Of a stretch of DNA of 64,000 nt, positions 53,756 through 63,244 are shown piece by piece. The notes under the pieces are model-generated. The model was not told the DNA's origin and ran no database searches. It saw only the letters and a list, made by a program, of their open reading frames with translations. The translations under genes and the position numbers were made by a program. The stretch is taken from positions 1,736,001 to 1,800,000 of the forward strand of contig CP051237.1 of the NCBI GenBank assembly GCA_017794825.1, written 5' to 3'. Each line of letters begins with the position of its first letter. The first letter of the stretch is position 1. The DNA comes from Pararhizobium sp. (lineage in GTDB: Bacteria > Pseudomonadota > Alphaproteobacteria > Rhizobiales > Rhizobiaceae).

Positions 53756-56247
53756 TGGTCGTCTCCGCCGACAGGCTCGCGGATTACGTTGCCAGACGCG
53801 ACTTTTCACGCACGGCGGAACCGAGGGGCGCGGCTGCGAAAAGGCGCTTCGACCGACCAATGTTCGTGGTCCAGAAACATGACGCCACCCGACTGCATTA
53901 TGATTTTCGTCTCGAATGGGAGGGCGTACTCCTGAGCTGGGCCGTGACACGCGGGCCAAGCGCAGCTCCCTCAGCCAAGCGGCTCGCCGTGCGCACTGAG
54001 GATCACCCAATAGACTATGGCGACTTTGAAGGCACGATTCCCAAGGGAGAATATGGCGGCGGCACTGTGATGCTCTGGGATCAGGGCTGGTGGGCGCCGC
54101 AGGAAGATTTCGAGAAAGGGCTCGAAAAAGGCACACTGAAATTCATCCTCCACGGCGAACGTATGAAAGGTGGATGGGCTCTGGTTCGCATGCGCCGGAA
54201 AAAGGGTGATAAGCGCGAGAACTGGCTTCTCATCAAGGAACATGACGCCTTCGAGGAAGAGGACGAGGACGCTCTGACAGGGCGTTACAAGTCCAGCGTC
54301 GCAACTGCGCGTGAGATGGACGAGATCGCAGATGGCAAAAGGCCTGGGAGCAGGAAAAAGGCTGCACGCCGAAAAGAGCGAGAAAGCAGAGATTTTTCTC
54401 TGCCCCGACCGCGTTTCCGGAAAGTGCAGCTCGCGAAGCTGACCAACACTGCTCCCGAAGGCGACGATTGGCTGCACGAGACGAAGTTTGACGGCTATCG
54501 GTGCCTTGCAGCTCTCGGGAAAGGGGGCGTGAAGCTCTATACCCGCTCCGGCCTCGACTGGACGGACAGGTACTTGGATCTGCCGGAAGCCTTTCAGGCG
54601 CTCGATTGCGACAACGCGCTCATCGATGGTGAAGTGATCTCCAGCGATCCCGGAAAGGGATCGCCCTTCTCGGCTCTACAGCGTGATCTTGAGCAGGGTC
54701 GACCCGTCTTATTCATAGCCTTCGATCTGCTGGAACTGAACGGTGAAAACCTGACGACGAAACCACTCGCGGAGCGAAAGGCGACGCTTGAACAGTTACT
54801 GACCGGGAGGCCGAAAAGTTCGCCCATCCGCTACTCTGAACATGTGCGCGGCAATGGCGCGAAAGTGTTTGACGCCGTGCGGAAGGCCGGCGGCGAAGGC
54901 ATTATTTCCAAAGCAGCCGACAGCAAATACACCGGCGCGCGAGGCGGCGCATGGCTGAAGATCAAGGCCAAGCGCCGACAGGAATTCATCATCGGGGGCT
55001 GGTCTCCGTCGAAGGCAAGGGGCAGACCGTTCGCCTCACTCCTTGTTGGCTCACGGGAGAATGGCGAACTGCGCTATAGCGGCCGCGTTGGCGGCGGGCT
55101 TGGCGAAGACGATCTGAACATGCTGTGGGGAAAGCTGAAAACGCGTGCCCGCAATACATCTCCTTTCAGCGACGCGCCGTCAGAGGTCGCGCGTTCCGCG
55201 CGCTGGGTAACGCCCGATCTCGTGATCGAGGTTGAATATGCTGAACTGACGGATCAGGATGTCATCCGACACGGCGTATTCCAGGGTTTGCGCGACGACA
55301 AGGAGGCGTCCATGGTGAAGTTCGAAAAGCCGGAGACGGAGGGCGTTGACGCGCCGGATTTTCTCGGCGTTCGCGTCTCCAGCGCCGACCGCGTCGTGTT
55401 TCCCGACGCCGGATGCACCAAGGGCGACGTCGCCGCCTATTACGCCAAGGCGTCCGAACGCATGCTGGATCTCGCCGGGAAACGCCCCGTCTCGCTGCTG
55501 CGCTGCCCCGACGGGCGCAAAGGCGACTGCTTTTTCCAGAAACATGCCGGAAAGGGCTTTCCAAGCGAGATAGGCTCCATTGACATCAGGGAAAGCTCCG
55601 GCAAGACCGAACCCTACATGGTGATCACGCGGAAGGCCGGTTTCGTCGCTGCCGCCCAGATGAGCGCCATAGAATTTCACATCTGGGGTTCGCCGGCGGA
55701 CAATTTGGAAAAGCCCGATCGCATCGTCTTCGACCTCGATCCTGATGAGGGACTGAATTTCCGCGACGTCAAGAATGCGGCCGGCGAAGTGCGCGACTTG
55801 CTTGCCGATATCGGCCTGAAGAGCGCGCCAATGGTAACGGGCGGCAAGGGGGTTCACGTCATAGCGCCGTTGCGGCGCACCGCCGAATGGGAGACCGTCA
55901 CTGCATTCGCGCGAACGATTGCCGCCTTTCTCGCCGAGCGCGATCCGAATCGTTACGTCGCAACGATGTCCAAGGCAAAACGGAAGGGCAAAATCTTTGT
56001 CGATTGGCTGCGCAACGAACGCGGGTCGACGGCAATCGCGCCGTATTCCATTCGCGCACGCAAGGGTGCTCCAGTTGCCGTTCCGGTGAGATGGGAGGAA
56101 CTGGTTGAACTCGACAGTTCCAGTAGTTTCGACATGGCCACCGCGCTCAAGCGATTGGCGGAAGATTGCCCGCTAACTTCTGCGAGTTCGAACCAGTCGA
56201 TATCGGCATCGGTCGTTCGGGATTTGGAGCGCATGATCTCTCGGTGA
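53755..56247 (+). CDS. ligD: Multidomain DNA ligase LigD
   Basis: ATP-dependent repair ligase of 830 residues, partner of Ku in end joining. Domains in order: 3-prime phosphoesterase (about 35-150: FVVQKHDATRLHYDFRLEW, GTIPKGEYGGGTVMLWD), ligase (about 225-520, with the adenylated lysine in LHETKFDGYRCLA and the nucleotidyl motif EGIISKAAD), and the primase-polymerase domain (about 535-810: FFQKHAGKGFP, IVFDLDPDEG). The order PE-Lig-Pol is the one usual in rhizobia and Pseudomonas. TGATG junction with ku. Full length, no broken motifs seen. Confidence 0.96.
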   Translation: MVVSADRLADYVARRDFSRTAEPRGAAAKRRFDRPMFVVQKHDATRLHYDFRLEWEGVLLSWAVTRGPSAAPSAKRLAVRTEDHPIDYGDFEGTIPKGEYGGGTVMLWDQGWWAPQEDFEKGLEKGTLKFILHGERMKGGWALVRMRRKKGDKRENWLLIKEHDAFEEEDEDALTGRYKSSVATAREMDEIADGKRPGSRKKAARRKERESRDFSLPRPRFRKVQLAKLTNTAPEGDDWLHETKFDGYRCLAALGKGGVKLYTRSGLDWTDRYLDLPEAFQALDCDNALIDGEVISSDPGKGSPFSALQRDLEQGRPVLFIAFDLLELNGENLTTKPLAERKATLEQLLTGRPKSSPIRYSEHVRGNGAKVFDAVRKAGGEGIISKAADSKYTGARGGAWLKIKAKRRQEFIIGGWSPSKARGRPFASLLVGSRENGELRYSGRVGGGLGEDDLNMLWGKLKTRARNTSPFSDAPSEVARSARWVTPDLVIEVEYAELTDQDVIRHGVFQGLRDDKEASMVKFEKPETEGVDAPDFLGVRVSSADRVVFPDAGCTKGDVAAYYAKASERMLDLAGKRPVSLLRCPDGRKGDCFFQKHAGKGFPSEIGSIDIRESSGKTEPYMVITRKAGFVAAAQMSAIEFHIWGSPADNLEKPDRIVFDLDPDEGLNFRDVKNAAGEVRDLLADIGLKSAPMVTGGKGVHVIAPLRRTAEWETVTAFARTIAAFLAERDPNRYVATMSKAKRKGKIFVDWLRNERGSTAIAPYSIRARKGAPVAVPVRWEELVELDSSSSFDMATALKRLAEDCPLTSASSNQSISASVVRDLERMISR

Positions 56248-56653
56248 CCATAGAGCTAAGTAAAAGCGGCGAGGCTTGATCGTCGCATTATTGGAAATTC
56301 TTCCCTGATTACACGGGCGCGTTGCCACATTGACACGACAGACCGGGGTCAAGGCATTGGAAAAAATCGATCGATAATCAGCAGTTTACGCCGGCGTCAG
56401 TTTGATGGATTTACAGTTTCGGGGGCGTTTGAGGGTTTCCAGGAGCGATTTTGCTTGATTCACGAGAGGTCGGCTGCCGGAGGGGCCCGTCACGAACCGG
56501 GATTGGCAAGACGGTTTGAAGCGATGCCCGAGCCGTCCGTCTCGGCGTTGAGGCGCAAGACGTGCGCGCTGGCGTCTGCGGCCCATGTTGCCGGGCTGAT
56601 TGGCCTTGAGAATCGCAAGAGTATTCAACCGATGGCGGCAGGCGGCGACTGCC
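56248..56653. other. Intergenic stretch between ligD and a convergent gene
   Basis: About 400 bases. A 145-codon frame on the minus strand (56386-56820) overlaps the end of the next gene and matches no family I know, so I do not call it. No clear terminator hairpin with a T-run was found for either converging gene. Confidence 0.4.
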
Positions 56654-57796
56654 TCACCGCGAAGCAAGATCGGTGATGATCGTGTTGGCGAGCGTGCCGA
56701 GCTGTTCAGTGGCCGAGACGTCAAATCGGTTGATGGCGGCGAACACGCCGACGCCGCGGGCCGGCGAAAACGCGAGGTGGCTGACGATGCCCGAGCGCGC
56801 GCCGGTTTTCTGATAGACAAGCGGCCGGTCGCCGTCCGGGTGCATGATCACCCAGGCGAGCCCCATCGCGTCCATCCGGCCGATCTCGGCGGTCGAAAGG
56901 AAGATCGGCGACAGCCCGTCCCGCGACATCCACTGGGCGTGGTCAAGCAGGCGTATCCCGGCGTCATCGTCCCGCTCGGCGCGCAGGTGCCAGGAAAGCC
57001 AGCGCACCATATCGTCGGCAGTCGAGAAAAAGCCTCCGGATGCGTCGGCGGGCGCCACTCCGGCGTCGGGGATTTCCTTGCCGGCGGGGCTTTGTCCATG
57101 CAGGCGATTGGCAAGCTGGCTCGCATCCGGCGTCAGCGTTGTCGACGTGAACCCGTTGGGCTGCAGGATCGTCTTTGTCAGATAGTCGAAATAGGGCTCG
57201 CCCGCCGTGGCCGCCATGACGTGGGACAGGAGATCGAAACCGACATTGGAGTAGCTCACGCCGGTCCCGGGCGCAAAGAGAAGCGGTCGACCGAAGGTTG
57301 CCTCGAAAATCGACTGGTCGACCGACGCGGCGGGATCGAGCGTCTGGCCCTCGGGCAGGACGAGATCCCGCGGCAAACCGCTTGCATGGGTCGCAAGGTC
57401 GATGACGCGGATGTCGCGGCCGTCAAGGGCAGGCCATTCGATGTCCCATTTCAAGTGAGTCCCGGGACGGTCTTCGAAGCCCAGCCTGCCTTCGGAAACC
57501 AGACCGGAGAGCATCGCCCCGCTGAAGGTCTTGTAAAGCGAGCCTGTCCGGAAAATGGTGGACCCGTCGGGCGCCGGCGAACCTGGTCCCGCCCGCTCGC
57601 CGAAGCCGACCACAACAGACTTTCCGTCTTGGACGACCGCCAGGATCAATGCAGGAACGCCGGTCGCCGCCATAAAGGCGCCGCCCGATTGCTGCGCGAT
57701 CGTCTCAAGCAGGGGATCATCGTCGGCCGCAGCGCCGGCGCCCGACGCCATGACTGCTATCGCCGCCATTATCGAACCAATGATGAAATCTCGCAT
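56654..57796 (-). CDS. Serine hydrolase of the class C beta-lactamase fold
   Basis: Exported serine hydrolase of 380 residues. ATG at 57796 has AGGAG seven bases upstream; the signal peptide ends near GAGA-AAD (residue 24). The nucleophile motif SxxK is TGSLYKTFSG (serine 86, lysine 89), the second motif is YSN in GVSYSNVGFDLL, and KTG occurs near the C-terminal part as VYQKTGARSG. These are the three motifs of class C beta-lactamases, D-alanyl-D-alanine peptidases and esterases. Sequence alone does not tell whether it degrades beta-lactams. Single gene, convergent with ligD. Confidence 0.88.
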   Translation of the reverse strand: MRDFIIGSIMAAIAVMASGAGAAADDDPLLETIAQQSGGAFMAATGVPALILAVVQDGKSVVVGFGERAGPGSPAPDGSTIFRTGSLYKTFSGAMLSGLVSEGRLGFEDRPGTHLKWDIEWPALDGRDIRVIDLATHASGLPRDLVLPEGQTLDPAASVDQSIFEATFGRPLLFAPGTGVSYSNVGFDLLSHVMAATAGEPYFDYLTKTILQPNGFTSTTLTPDASQLANRLHGQSPAGKEIPDAGVAPADASGGFFSTADDMVRWLSWHLRAERDDDAGIRLLDHAQWMSRDGLSPIFLSTAEIGRMDAMGLAWVIMHPDGDRPLVYQKTGARSGIVSHLAFSPARGVGVFAAINRFDVSATEQLGTLANTIITDLASR

Positions 57797-58082
57797 GGTG
57801 CTGCTCCTTGATAGCGAACTGCCGGCGCGACGCTGTCCGCTGTCCGCCGATTTCCCGGGACGTTGCCCGATGTCTGTTAACAATGCGTGCACCCGGGAGC
57901 GGGAAACGGCGGTACAGTCTTGTTTGCTTCTCCGTGGGTCAACTGATGGGAACGACAGGAGCAGGAAGCGGTATTGATCAATACCGCTTTTTACGCTTTC
58001 AGTGTCGAACGCGCCGTTTTTCAGAACGATCCCGGAGTGCTGCCGTTGGACAGAGACAAGCAGGACACGTGTTTGGTTGGCG

Positions 58083-59501
58083 CTATTCCCTGTGGCCTAC
58101 GACCTTGTTTCGCCCAGACGCCTTTGCAGCATAGAGGGCGCGGTCGGCTTCGGCGATCAATTGTTCGAGGCTGTATTCCAGCGACGGCGTACTTTCAGCA
58201 AGCCCCACACTAACCGAAATGGCGAAGGATTGGTTGTCTGGAGCCTCAAAGAGGAGATCGCCGATCGACGCACATACCCGTTCGGCTATCGCTCGAGCCG
58301 TATCGCCAGACGTGTTTGGCAGTATGACTGCAAACTCTTCCCCTCCCATACGACCAATGAGGTCCGTTGAGCGAAGACATTGGCCGGTTGTCTCTGCAAA
58401 CCTGACAAGCACCTGATCGCCGGTTGCATGCCCGAATTCGTCATTTATCGACTTGAAATGATCGATATCGAGCATCAGCACATTGGTTGACTGATTGTCT
58501 CTCGCAGCCCTCTCCAGAGTTTCTGCTCCGGCCTGAAAAAATGCGCCGCGTGACATGACGCCCGTAAGGTAGTCGTGATTTGCGGCAAGGGTCAATTTCT
58601 TCAGCAATTGCTCTCTTGAACAATTGATGCTTGCGACGGTCAGTGGCGCAAGAGAAATTAGCGCGACGCCCAAACGCAACGAAATAGCGAATTCGATAAA
58701 GTCATTGAGTTGTGGAACAGCCAGCCACCCAAAGGTGACGCCGATGAGAATCCACGAGCACAACACAAAAGTTATCAACGCGGTCGAAAACAGGCCGTAA
58801 GAAAGCGCGCACCAAAGCAATGCCGGCAACGGATATGCGATTGCGCCGGGTCCGCCAACAATGATGGATACCAGGACAGAAGGCGCCAGTGACGCGACGG
58901 GAAGTATTTTTCTCAGCAGTTGCTTCCAGTTTTCAAAAGAGGGAAGTCTCATCGCAGCAGGTGAAGGACAAGTAAGAATGCTTGGGAGTATGATCAGGCT
59001 GTTGACAAGTTCCGTCACGAACCAGAATTCCAGGCCTGTAATGAAGTCCCGGCCAAATATTAAGTACGCTGCGCCTCCGCCCACCAAAGCAGTGCAAAGC
59101 GAAGCAACCAGGCACACCATCAATAGATACAGAACTGAAAGTGGCCTTTGCAGTCTTTGGTGTTCAGTGCTCAGCTGTCGGTACAATATTAATCCGGTGA
59201 CCACCCCGACGAGATTGGCGGTCGTCAACCAGACCGTAATAGCGAAATCCCCGCCGGTTATCAGGTCTGCAAAGATGTAGGCCAATATCGCAGCACCCCA
59301 CCCGGCAGGTGTGGATAGTTGCGGATTGCGCACCATTATTCCCAACAGCACGGCATTTGCCGGCCAAAGCGCCGCCAGTTGTCCCTCGGGGCGGCTGAGT
59401 ATGCCTGCAAAGGACGTTACAAACACCACGAGCGCCAAAATTGCAGCGGGCGCGACCAGCTTCCGGATATGAAAACCCGCCGACTCGTTTTCTACGAGCA
59501 T
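58083..59501 (-). CDS. Membrane diguanylate cyclase (MASE1-like + GGDEF)
   Basis: A 472-residue enzyme that makes cyclic di-GMP from two GTP. The N-terminal half (about 10-300) has eight hydrophobic segments and looks like the MASE1 sensor (PEGQLAALWPANAVLLGIMV). The C-terminal GGDEF domain begins ANHDYLTGVMSRGAF and has the active motif GGEEF in RMGGEEFAVILPNTS. An inhibitory RxxD site (RSTD) stands five residues before it, so product inhibition is expected. No EAL domain. Single gene with no obvious partners. Confidence 0.93.
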   Translation of the reverse strand: MLVENESAGFHIRKLVAPAAILALVVFVTSFAGILSRPEGQLAALWPANAVLLGIMVRNPQLSTPAGWGAAILAYIFADLITGGDFAITVWLTTANLVGVVTGLILYRQLSTEHQRLQRPLSVLYLLMVCLVASLCTALVGGGAAYLIFGRDFITGLEFWFVTELVNSLIILPSILTCPSPAAMRLPSFENWKQLLRKILPVASLAPSVLVSIIVGGPGAIAYPLPALLWCALSYGLFSTALITFVLCSWILIGVTFGWLAVPQLNDFIEFAISLRLGVALISLAPLTVASINCSREQLLKKLTLAANHDYLTGVMSRGAFFQAGAETLERAARDNQSTNVLMLDIDHFKSINDEFGHATGDQVLVRFAETTGQCLRSTDLIGRMGGEEFAVILPNTSGDTARAIAERVCASIGDLLFEAPDNQSFAISVSVGLAESTPSLEYSLEQLIAEADRALYAAKASGRNKVVGHRE

Positions 59502-59756
59502 GAATATGTTGCCTTGGTAGGTGGTAGTCGCCCCGGCCTAGGCTCTAGAGAACTTATATTCGTTAAGCAACAGCTGAAATACATAAATTAAACAGTATTT
59601 CCCACTTTAACATGGGAATGACGGCGTACAACGACGCACAAAGAAATATACAGGCAGTAACAACTGCGTTCCGCGCAGCGAACCTGTTTCTGTCCGGTTT
59701 CGAAAGCACAGGATATTCAAAGCGCGCACCGGCGCAGTGCTTCATCCAAGCCAGCC
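59502..59756. other. Intergenic stretch without a gene
   Basis: About 255 bases between the diguanylate cyclase start and the mmsB stop. The AT-rich part near 59560-59620 may hold the cyclase promoter. Nothing else noted. Confidence 0.4.
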
Positions 59757-60629
59757 TTACTCTCGACGCCGCTTTTCGAAACGCGGAAGCATGGCGGAGA
59801 AATCCCGTCCCGACCCGTCTTCGTCCTCGACGAAAATCCGGTAGAGTTCGGTCGCGCGCTGGCCCATCGGCGTGTCCGCGTCGACGGCTTCGGCCGCCTG
59901 CTGCGACAGGCGCAGATCCTTGAGCATCAGGTCGGAAGCGAAGCCCGGCTTGTAATCATTGTCGGCCGGGCTTTGCGGACCGACGCCGGGCGCCGGGCAA
60001 TAGGCGTTCATCGTCCAGGAATAACCGGACGAGGTGGACACCACGTCGAACATCTTCTGCCGGTCGAGGCCGAGCTTGTCGGCGAGCGCGAAGGCTTCGC
60101 AGGTCCCGATCATGGTGATTCCGAGGATCATGTTGTTGCAGATCTTGGCGGCCTGGCCGGCCCCGGATTCGCCGCAGTGAACGGCCTTCTGACCCATGAT
60201 GTCGAAGAGCGGCTTCGCCTTTGCAAAGGCGTCCTCGGAGCCGCCGGCCATGAAGGTCAGCGTTCCGGCCGTCGCGCCGCCAACGCCTCCGGAAACAGGC
60301 GCATCGACCGGCAGCAGTCCCGCCGCCGCGGCGTCCGTCGCCACGGCCCGCGCGCTTTCGACGTCGACCGTCGAGCAGTCGATGAAGACAGCGCCTTCGT
60401 CCATTGACGGAATGATCTCGGCGGCGACCGTCCGCAGAATGGCGCCGTTGGGCAGCATCGTGATGACCGCTTCCTGGCCGGCGGCGCAGGCGGCGGCGCT
60501 CTCGGCCCTGGAGACGCCTTCCGGGTATGGCGCCGAAATATCGAAACCGGTCACCTGATGGCCGGCCTCCACGAGGTTACTGGCCATCGGCCCGCCCATA
60601 TTGCCGAGTCCGATAAATCCGATCTTCAT
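59757..60629 (-). CDS. mmsB: 3-hydroxyisobutyrate dehydrogenase
   Basis: NAD-dependent dehydrogenase of 290 residues that oxidises 3-hydroxyisobutyrate to methylmalonate semialdehyde in valine breakdown. The NAD site is KIGFIGLGNMGGPMASNLVE, the substrate loop DAPVSGGVGGATAGTLTFMA, and the catalytic lysine in GAGQAAKICNNMILGI. It follows an isobutyryl-CoA-dehydrogenase-like gene by 63 bases in the same direction, which supports the valine assignment over related hydroxy-acid dehydrogenases. Confidence 0.93.
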   Translation of the reverse strand: MKIGFIGLGNMGGPMASNLVEAGHQVTGFDISAPYPEGVSRAESAAACAAGQEAVITMLPNGAILRTVAAEIIPSMDEGAVFIDCSTVDVESARAVATDAAAAGLLPVDAPVSGGVGGATAGTLTFMAGGSEDAFAKAKPLFDIMGQKAVHCGESGAGQAAKICNNMILGITMIGTCEAFALADKLGLDRQKMFDVVSTSSGYSWTMNAYCPAPGVGPQSPADNDYKPGFASDLMLKDLRLSQQAAEAVDADTPMGQRATELYRIFVEDEDGSGRDFSAMLPRFEKRRRE

Positions 60630-60692
60630 GTCTGTTGTTCCTCCAGATTCAGACTGTCTTCGCCTTGCCTTGTTTCCCGATATCGAAGTCGC

Positions 60693-61841
60693 TCATCGAC
60701 CGGCCTCCGCGAGTATCGCGCGACTGGTGATCAACCGCATGATCTCGTTGGTGCCCTCGAGAATCTGGTGGACCCTGAGATCGCGCACGATCTTCTCTAT
60801 TCCATAATCGGCGAGATAACCGTAGCCGCCGTGCAACTGCAGACAGTCATTGGCGACATCGAATGCGGTGTCGGTGACGAAACGTTTGGCCATGGCGCAG
60901 AATTTCGTCGCATCCGGCGCGCCGGTGTCCACCTTCCATGCAGCCTGCCTGAGAAAGGTGCGCGCCGCCTGCAGACCGGTTTCCATGTCTGCGAGCTTGA
61001 ACTGCAGCGCCTGGAACTGGTCGAGCGTCTGTCCGAACGCCTTGCGTTCGCCCATATAGGCGATCGTGGCATTGAGGGCCTGCTGAGCGCCGCCCAGAGC
61101 GCCGGCGGATATGTTGAGCCTGCCGCCGTCGAGGCCAGCCATGGCGTAGACAAAGCCCCTGCCTTCCTCGCCGACGAGATTTTCGGCCGGAACAGCACAG
61201 TCGTCGAATTGCACCTGCGCCGTCGGCTGGGACAGCCAGCCCATCTTCTCTTCGCGCGCGCCGAAGGACAGGCCGGGCGTTCCGTCGGTCACGATGACGG
61301 TCGAAATGCCCTTCGGTCCGTTGTCGCCAGTCCGGCACATGACGACGTACGCGTCGGAATAGCCGCCGCCGGATATGAAGGCCTTGGTTCCGTTCAGCCT
61401 GTATCCCTCGTTGGTCCGGTCGGCGCGCGTGCGCAATGCGGCCGCGTCGGATCCCGATCCGGGCTCGGTCAGACAATAGGAAACGACGGTCTCCATAGGG
61501 CAGATCTTCGGCAGCCACTCGGACTTCATGTCCTCGCTGCCGAACTTGTCGATCATGCCGGCGCACATATTGTGGATCGACAGGAAGGAACCTACCGACG
61601 GGCAAGCCATCGCCAGAGCTTCGAAGACCAGCGTCGCATCCAGCCGCGACAATCCGGACCCGCCATATTCCTCGGATACGTAGATGCCGCCCAGACCGAG
61701 CTCGCCGACTTTCGGCCACAGCTCTTTCGGTATCGCGCCGGCTTTTTCCCACTCACGCGCGAAGGGCGCGATGTGCTCCTGCCCGAAATCCCGGGCCATC
61801 TTGAAAATGGCCTCCTGTTCCGCACTCAGTTCGAAATCCAT
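60693..61841 (-). CDS. Acyl-CoA dehydrogenase, isobutyryl-CoA type
   Basis: FAD enzyme of 382 residues. It resembles isobutyryl-CoA dehydrogenases (ACAD8 type): YCLTEPGSGSDAAALRTRAD, the segment NGTKAFISGGGYSDAYVVM, LHGGYGYLADYGIEKIVRDL, and the catalytic glutamate in ILEGTNEIMRLI. It differs clearly from the two dehydrogenases at 9.4-13.3 kb. With mmsB it covers two steps of valine degradation; the hydratase, hydrolase and mmsA are not next to it. The palindrome at 61926 lies upstream. Confidence 0.9.
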   Translation of the reverse strand: MDFELSAEQEAIFKMARDFGQEHIAPFAREWEKAGAIPKELWPKVGELGLGGIYVSEEYGGSGLSRLDATLVFEALAMACPSVGSFLSIHNMCAGMIDKFGSEDMKSEWLPKICPMETVVSYCLTEPGSGSDAAALRTRADRTNEGYRLNGTKAFISGGGYSDAYVVMCRTGDNGPKGISTVIVTDGTPGLSFGAREEKMGWLSQPTAQVQFDDCAVPAENLVGEEGRGFVYAMAGLDGGRLNISAGALGGAQQALNATIAYMGERKAFGQTLDQFQALQFKLADMETGLQAARTFLRQAAWKVDTGAPDATKFCAMAKRFVTDTAFDVANDCLQLHGGYGYLADYGIEKIVRDLRVHQILEGTNEIMRLITSRAILAEAGR

Positions 61842-61925
61842 GCGTTCCTCTTCCCTTGCCCGACGTAAAACTATTCAAGCCGCAATTCGCAAGCAGGCTT
61901 ACAATACCCATACTCTCCCATATCG

Positions 61926-61940
61926 GGTTACACCGTAACC
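61926..61940. promoter_or_regulatory. Palindrome upstream of the valine-pathway genes
   Basis: GGTTAC-ACC-GTAACC is an inverted repeat 85 bases before the dehydrogenase start. On the minus strand TTTACC lies upstream and GATAT downstream with about 20 bases between, the long spacing bound by MerR-type activators. Branched-chain amino acid operons in proteobacteria are often run by the MerR protein LiuR, so this may be such a site (inference). No regulator gene is adjacent. Confidence 0.4.
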
Positions 61941-61966
61941 GCAAGGGTAAAGCCAGGCGGCAGATG

Positions 61967-61989
61967 TCCCGGTCATGTATATGACGGGA
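61967..61989 (-). terminator. Hairpin downstream of the dioxygenase operon
   Basis: TCCC-G-GTCAT-GTAT-ATGAC-GGGA folds as a hairpin with one bulged base, about 95 bases after the ligA-like stop. It could end the dioxygenase transcript before the valine-pathway promoter. No T-run. Confidence 0.35.
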
Positions 61990-62081
61990 ACGCCAAGGAA
62001 CCAACTGCTGCAATCGCAATCGTGAAAAACGCGCGGAAAATCGTGCTGACGCCGGTTGTCGCAAAAGCACTGCGGATCGCG

Positions 62082-62369
62082 TCAGGTCTCTATGTCGCCG
62101 AGCTCCAGGCCTTCCAACTTTGCGACATAGTCCGTCATGAACTCGAAGCTCCATCCGCCATTGGCGGCGATGGCGAAGGAATAGACCAGGAACGGGTGCG
62201 CGCCGAGAGCAAAGATCGACCGGATGTCCTTCTTCTCCAGAGCGGCGCTTTCAGCTTCAGAGAGGTCGTTTCCGGCAATCGCCTGGCCGGGATCTTCATC
62301 GAACCGGGCGCGAAAGGCAGGCTCCCGCGCATAGCGCCACAGCGCCTCGTTCATTGCGTAACGGGTCAT
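62082..62369 (-). CDS. LigA-like extradiol dioxygenase small subunit
   Basis: A 95-residue protein of the protocatechuate 4,5-dioxygenase alpha-chain (LigA) fold: YAMNEALWRYAREPAFRARF, then a DLSEAESAALEKKDIRSIFA core and GAHPFLVYSFAIA, as in LigA domains. The ATG at 62369 overlaps the stop of the large-subunit gene by four bases; the open frame upstream to 63053 is within that gene. It covers the active site of the large subunit and helps fix substrate choice. Confidence 0.88.
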   Translation of the reverse strand: MTRYAMNEALWRYAREPAFRARFDEDPGQAIAGNDLSEAESAALEKKDIRSIFALGAHPFLVYSFAIAANGGWSFEFMTDYVAKLEGLELGDIET

Positions 62370-63244
62370 GCGGCGCCCCCGTTCAAGGATGTTTCGCTCC
62401 ATCCGAGGAATGCGCAGGCCGGTTGCGCGGTCGTCGCTACAAGCCGCGCATAATCCGCAGGCGCGCCGCACGCAGCGCCGAAGGCAAGCACATAGGCGAG
62501 AAAGCCGGGCGTGCCGTTGCCTTGCGCATATAGCTGGTCCCAGACAGCGCGCCGCGTGACGGCGTCGATGTCGTTCTGCTCGATCAGCGACCACGTCTCC
62601 CGGTCCCATTCCGTCTCCGGCTCGGACTGGTTGCGCAGCATGCCCGGACCGCCGACGCTGTTGGTCATGTGTCCGGTCACGATCATGGCGACGCGTCTTG
62701 CTTCGCCGAAACTCTCGATCGACTTTCGAAGAACCTCGCCGACCTGACGATACCGCCAGCCGGGCGGAACCGGCGGCGCCAGCAGGTTGATGAAGACCGG
62801 GACAACGGGAATGTCGTCGCGCGGGCTCAGAAAATCCAGCGGAATGGTGAAGGAATGATCGGCGGTGAACGCGTCGGAAAATGCGAAATCCACGCCCCTT
62901 CCAAGGCCGTCTCTCAAGAGATGCCGCGCCAGGTCGCCTTCGATTGGACGATCGCAGCGTTGCAGTCCCCAGGCATTGACCTCGCCGTCGAAGGGGCCTC
63001 GGAGGCGCGTCGCCTTGCCGATCATGAAGGGCGCCATATTGTCGAAGAACCACTGATTGAGATGGTCGCTTCCGACCATCACGATCGCGTCCGGCTCCGC
63101 CACAGCGATGCTCTCGCGCAGGGCCGCGAAACTCTCTAGAGCGGGAAGCGCGCCCGGATGCGCCTCGCCGTTTTCCGCAAGCCGTGCGGCGATCGGAAGG
63201 GTCGGATCATGGGGGCATCCGACAAGGGAGACGAGTCTGGCCAT
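62366..63244 (-). CDS. LigB-like class III extradiol dioxygenase large subunit
   Basis: Ring-cleaving dioxygenase of 292 residues with ferrous iron. Family histidines are in LVGCPHDPTLP (near residue 12), VGSDHLNQWFFDNM, AFTADHSFTIPLDFL and VTGHMTNSVGGPG, the last histidine region serving as acid or base in LigB. It splits a catechol-type ring next to the hydroxyls. The substrate might be protocatechuate, gallate or a substituted catechol; not determinable. Gene order is large subunit then small, the reverse of the classic ligAB. The start overlaps the NTF2-like gene stop (TAATG). Confidence 0.9.
   Translation of the reverse strand: MARLVSLVGCPHDPTLPIAARLAENGEAHPGALPALESFAALRESIAVAEPDAIVMVGSDHLNQWFFDNMAPFMIGKATRLRGPFDGEVNAWGLQRCDRPIEGDLARHLLRDGLGRGVDFAFSDAFTADHSFTIPLDFLSPRDDIPVVPVFINLLAPPVPPGWRYRQVGEVLRKSIESFGEARRVAMIVTGHMTNSVGGPGMLRNQSEPETEWDRETWSLIEQNDIDAVTRRAVWDQLYAQGNGTPGFLAYVLAFGAACGAPADYARLVATTAQPACAFLGWSETSLNGGAA

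Noticed and set aside
56386..56820. A 144-codon minus-strand frame
   Set aside because: Overlaps the end of the beta-lactamase-fold gene in another frame and shows no recognisable family; a transposase remnant was considered but no motif supports it.
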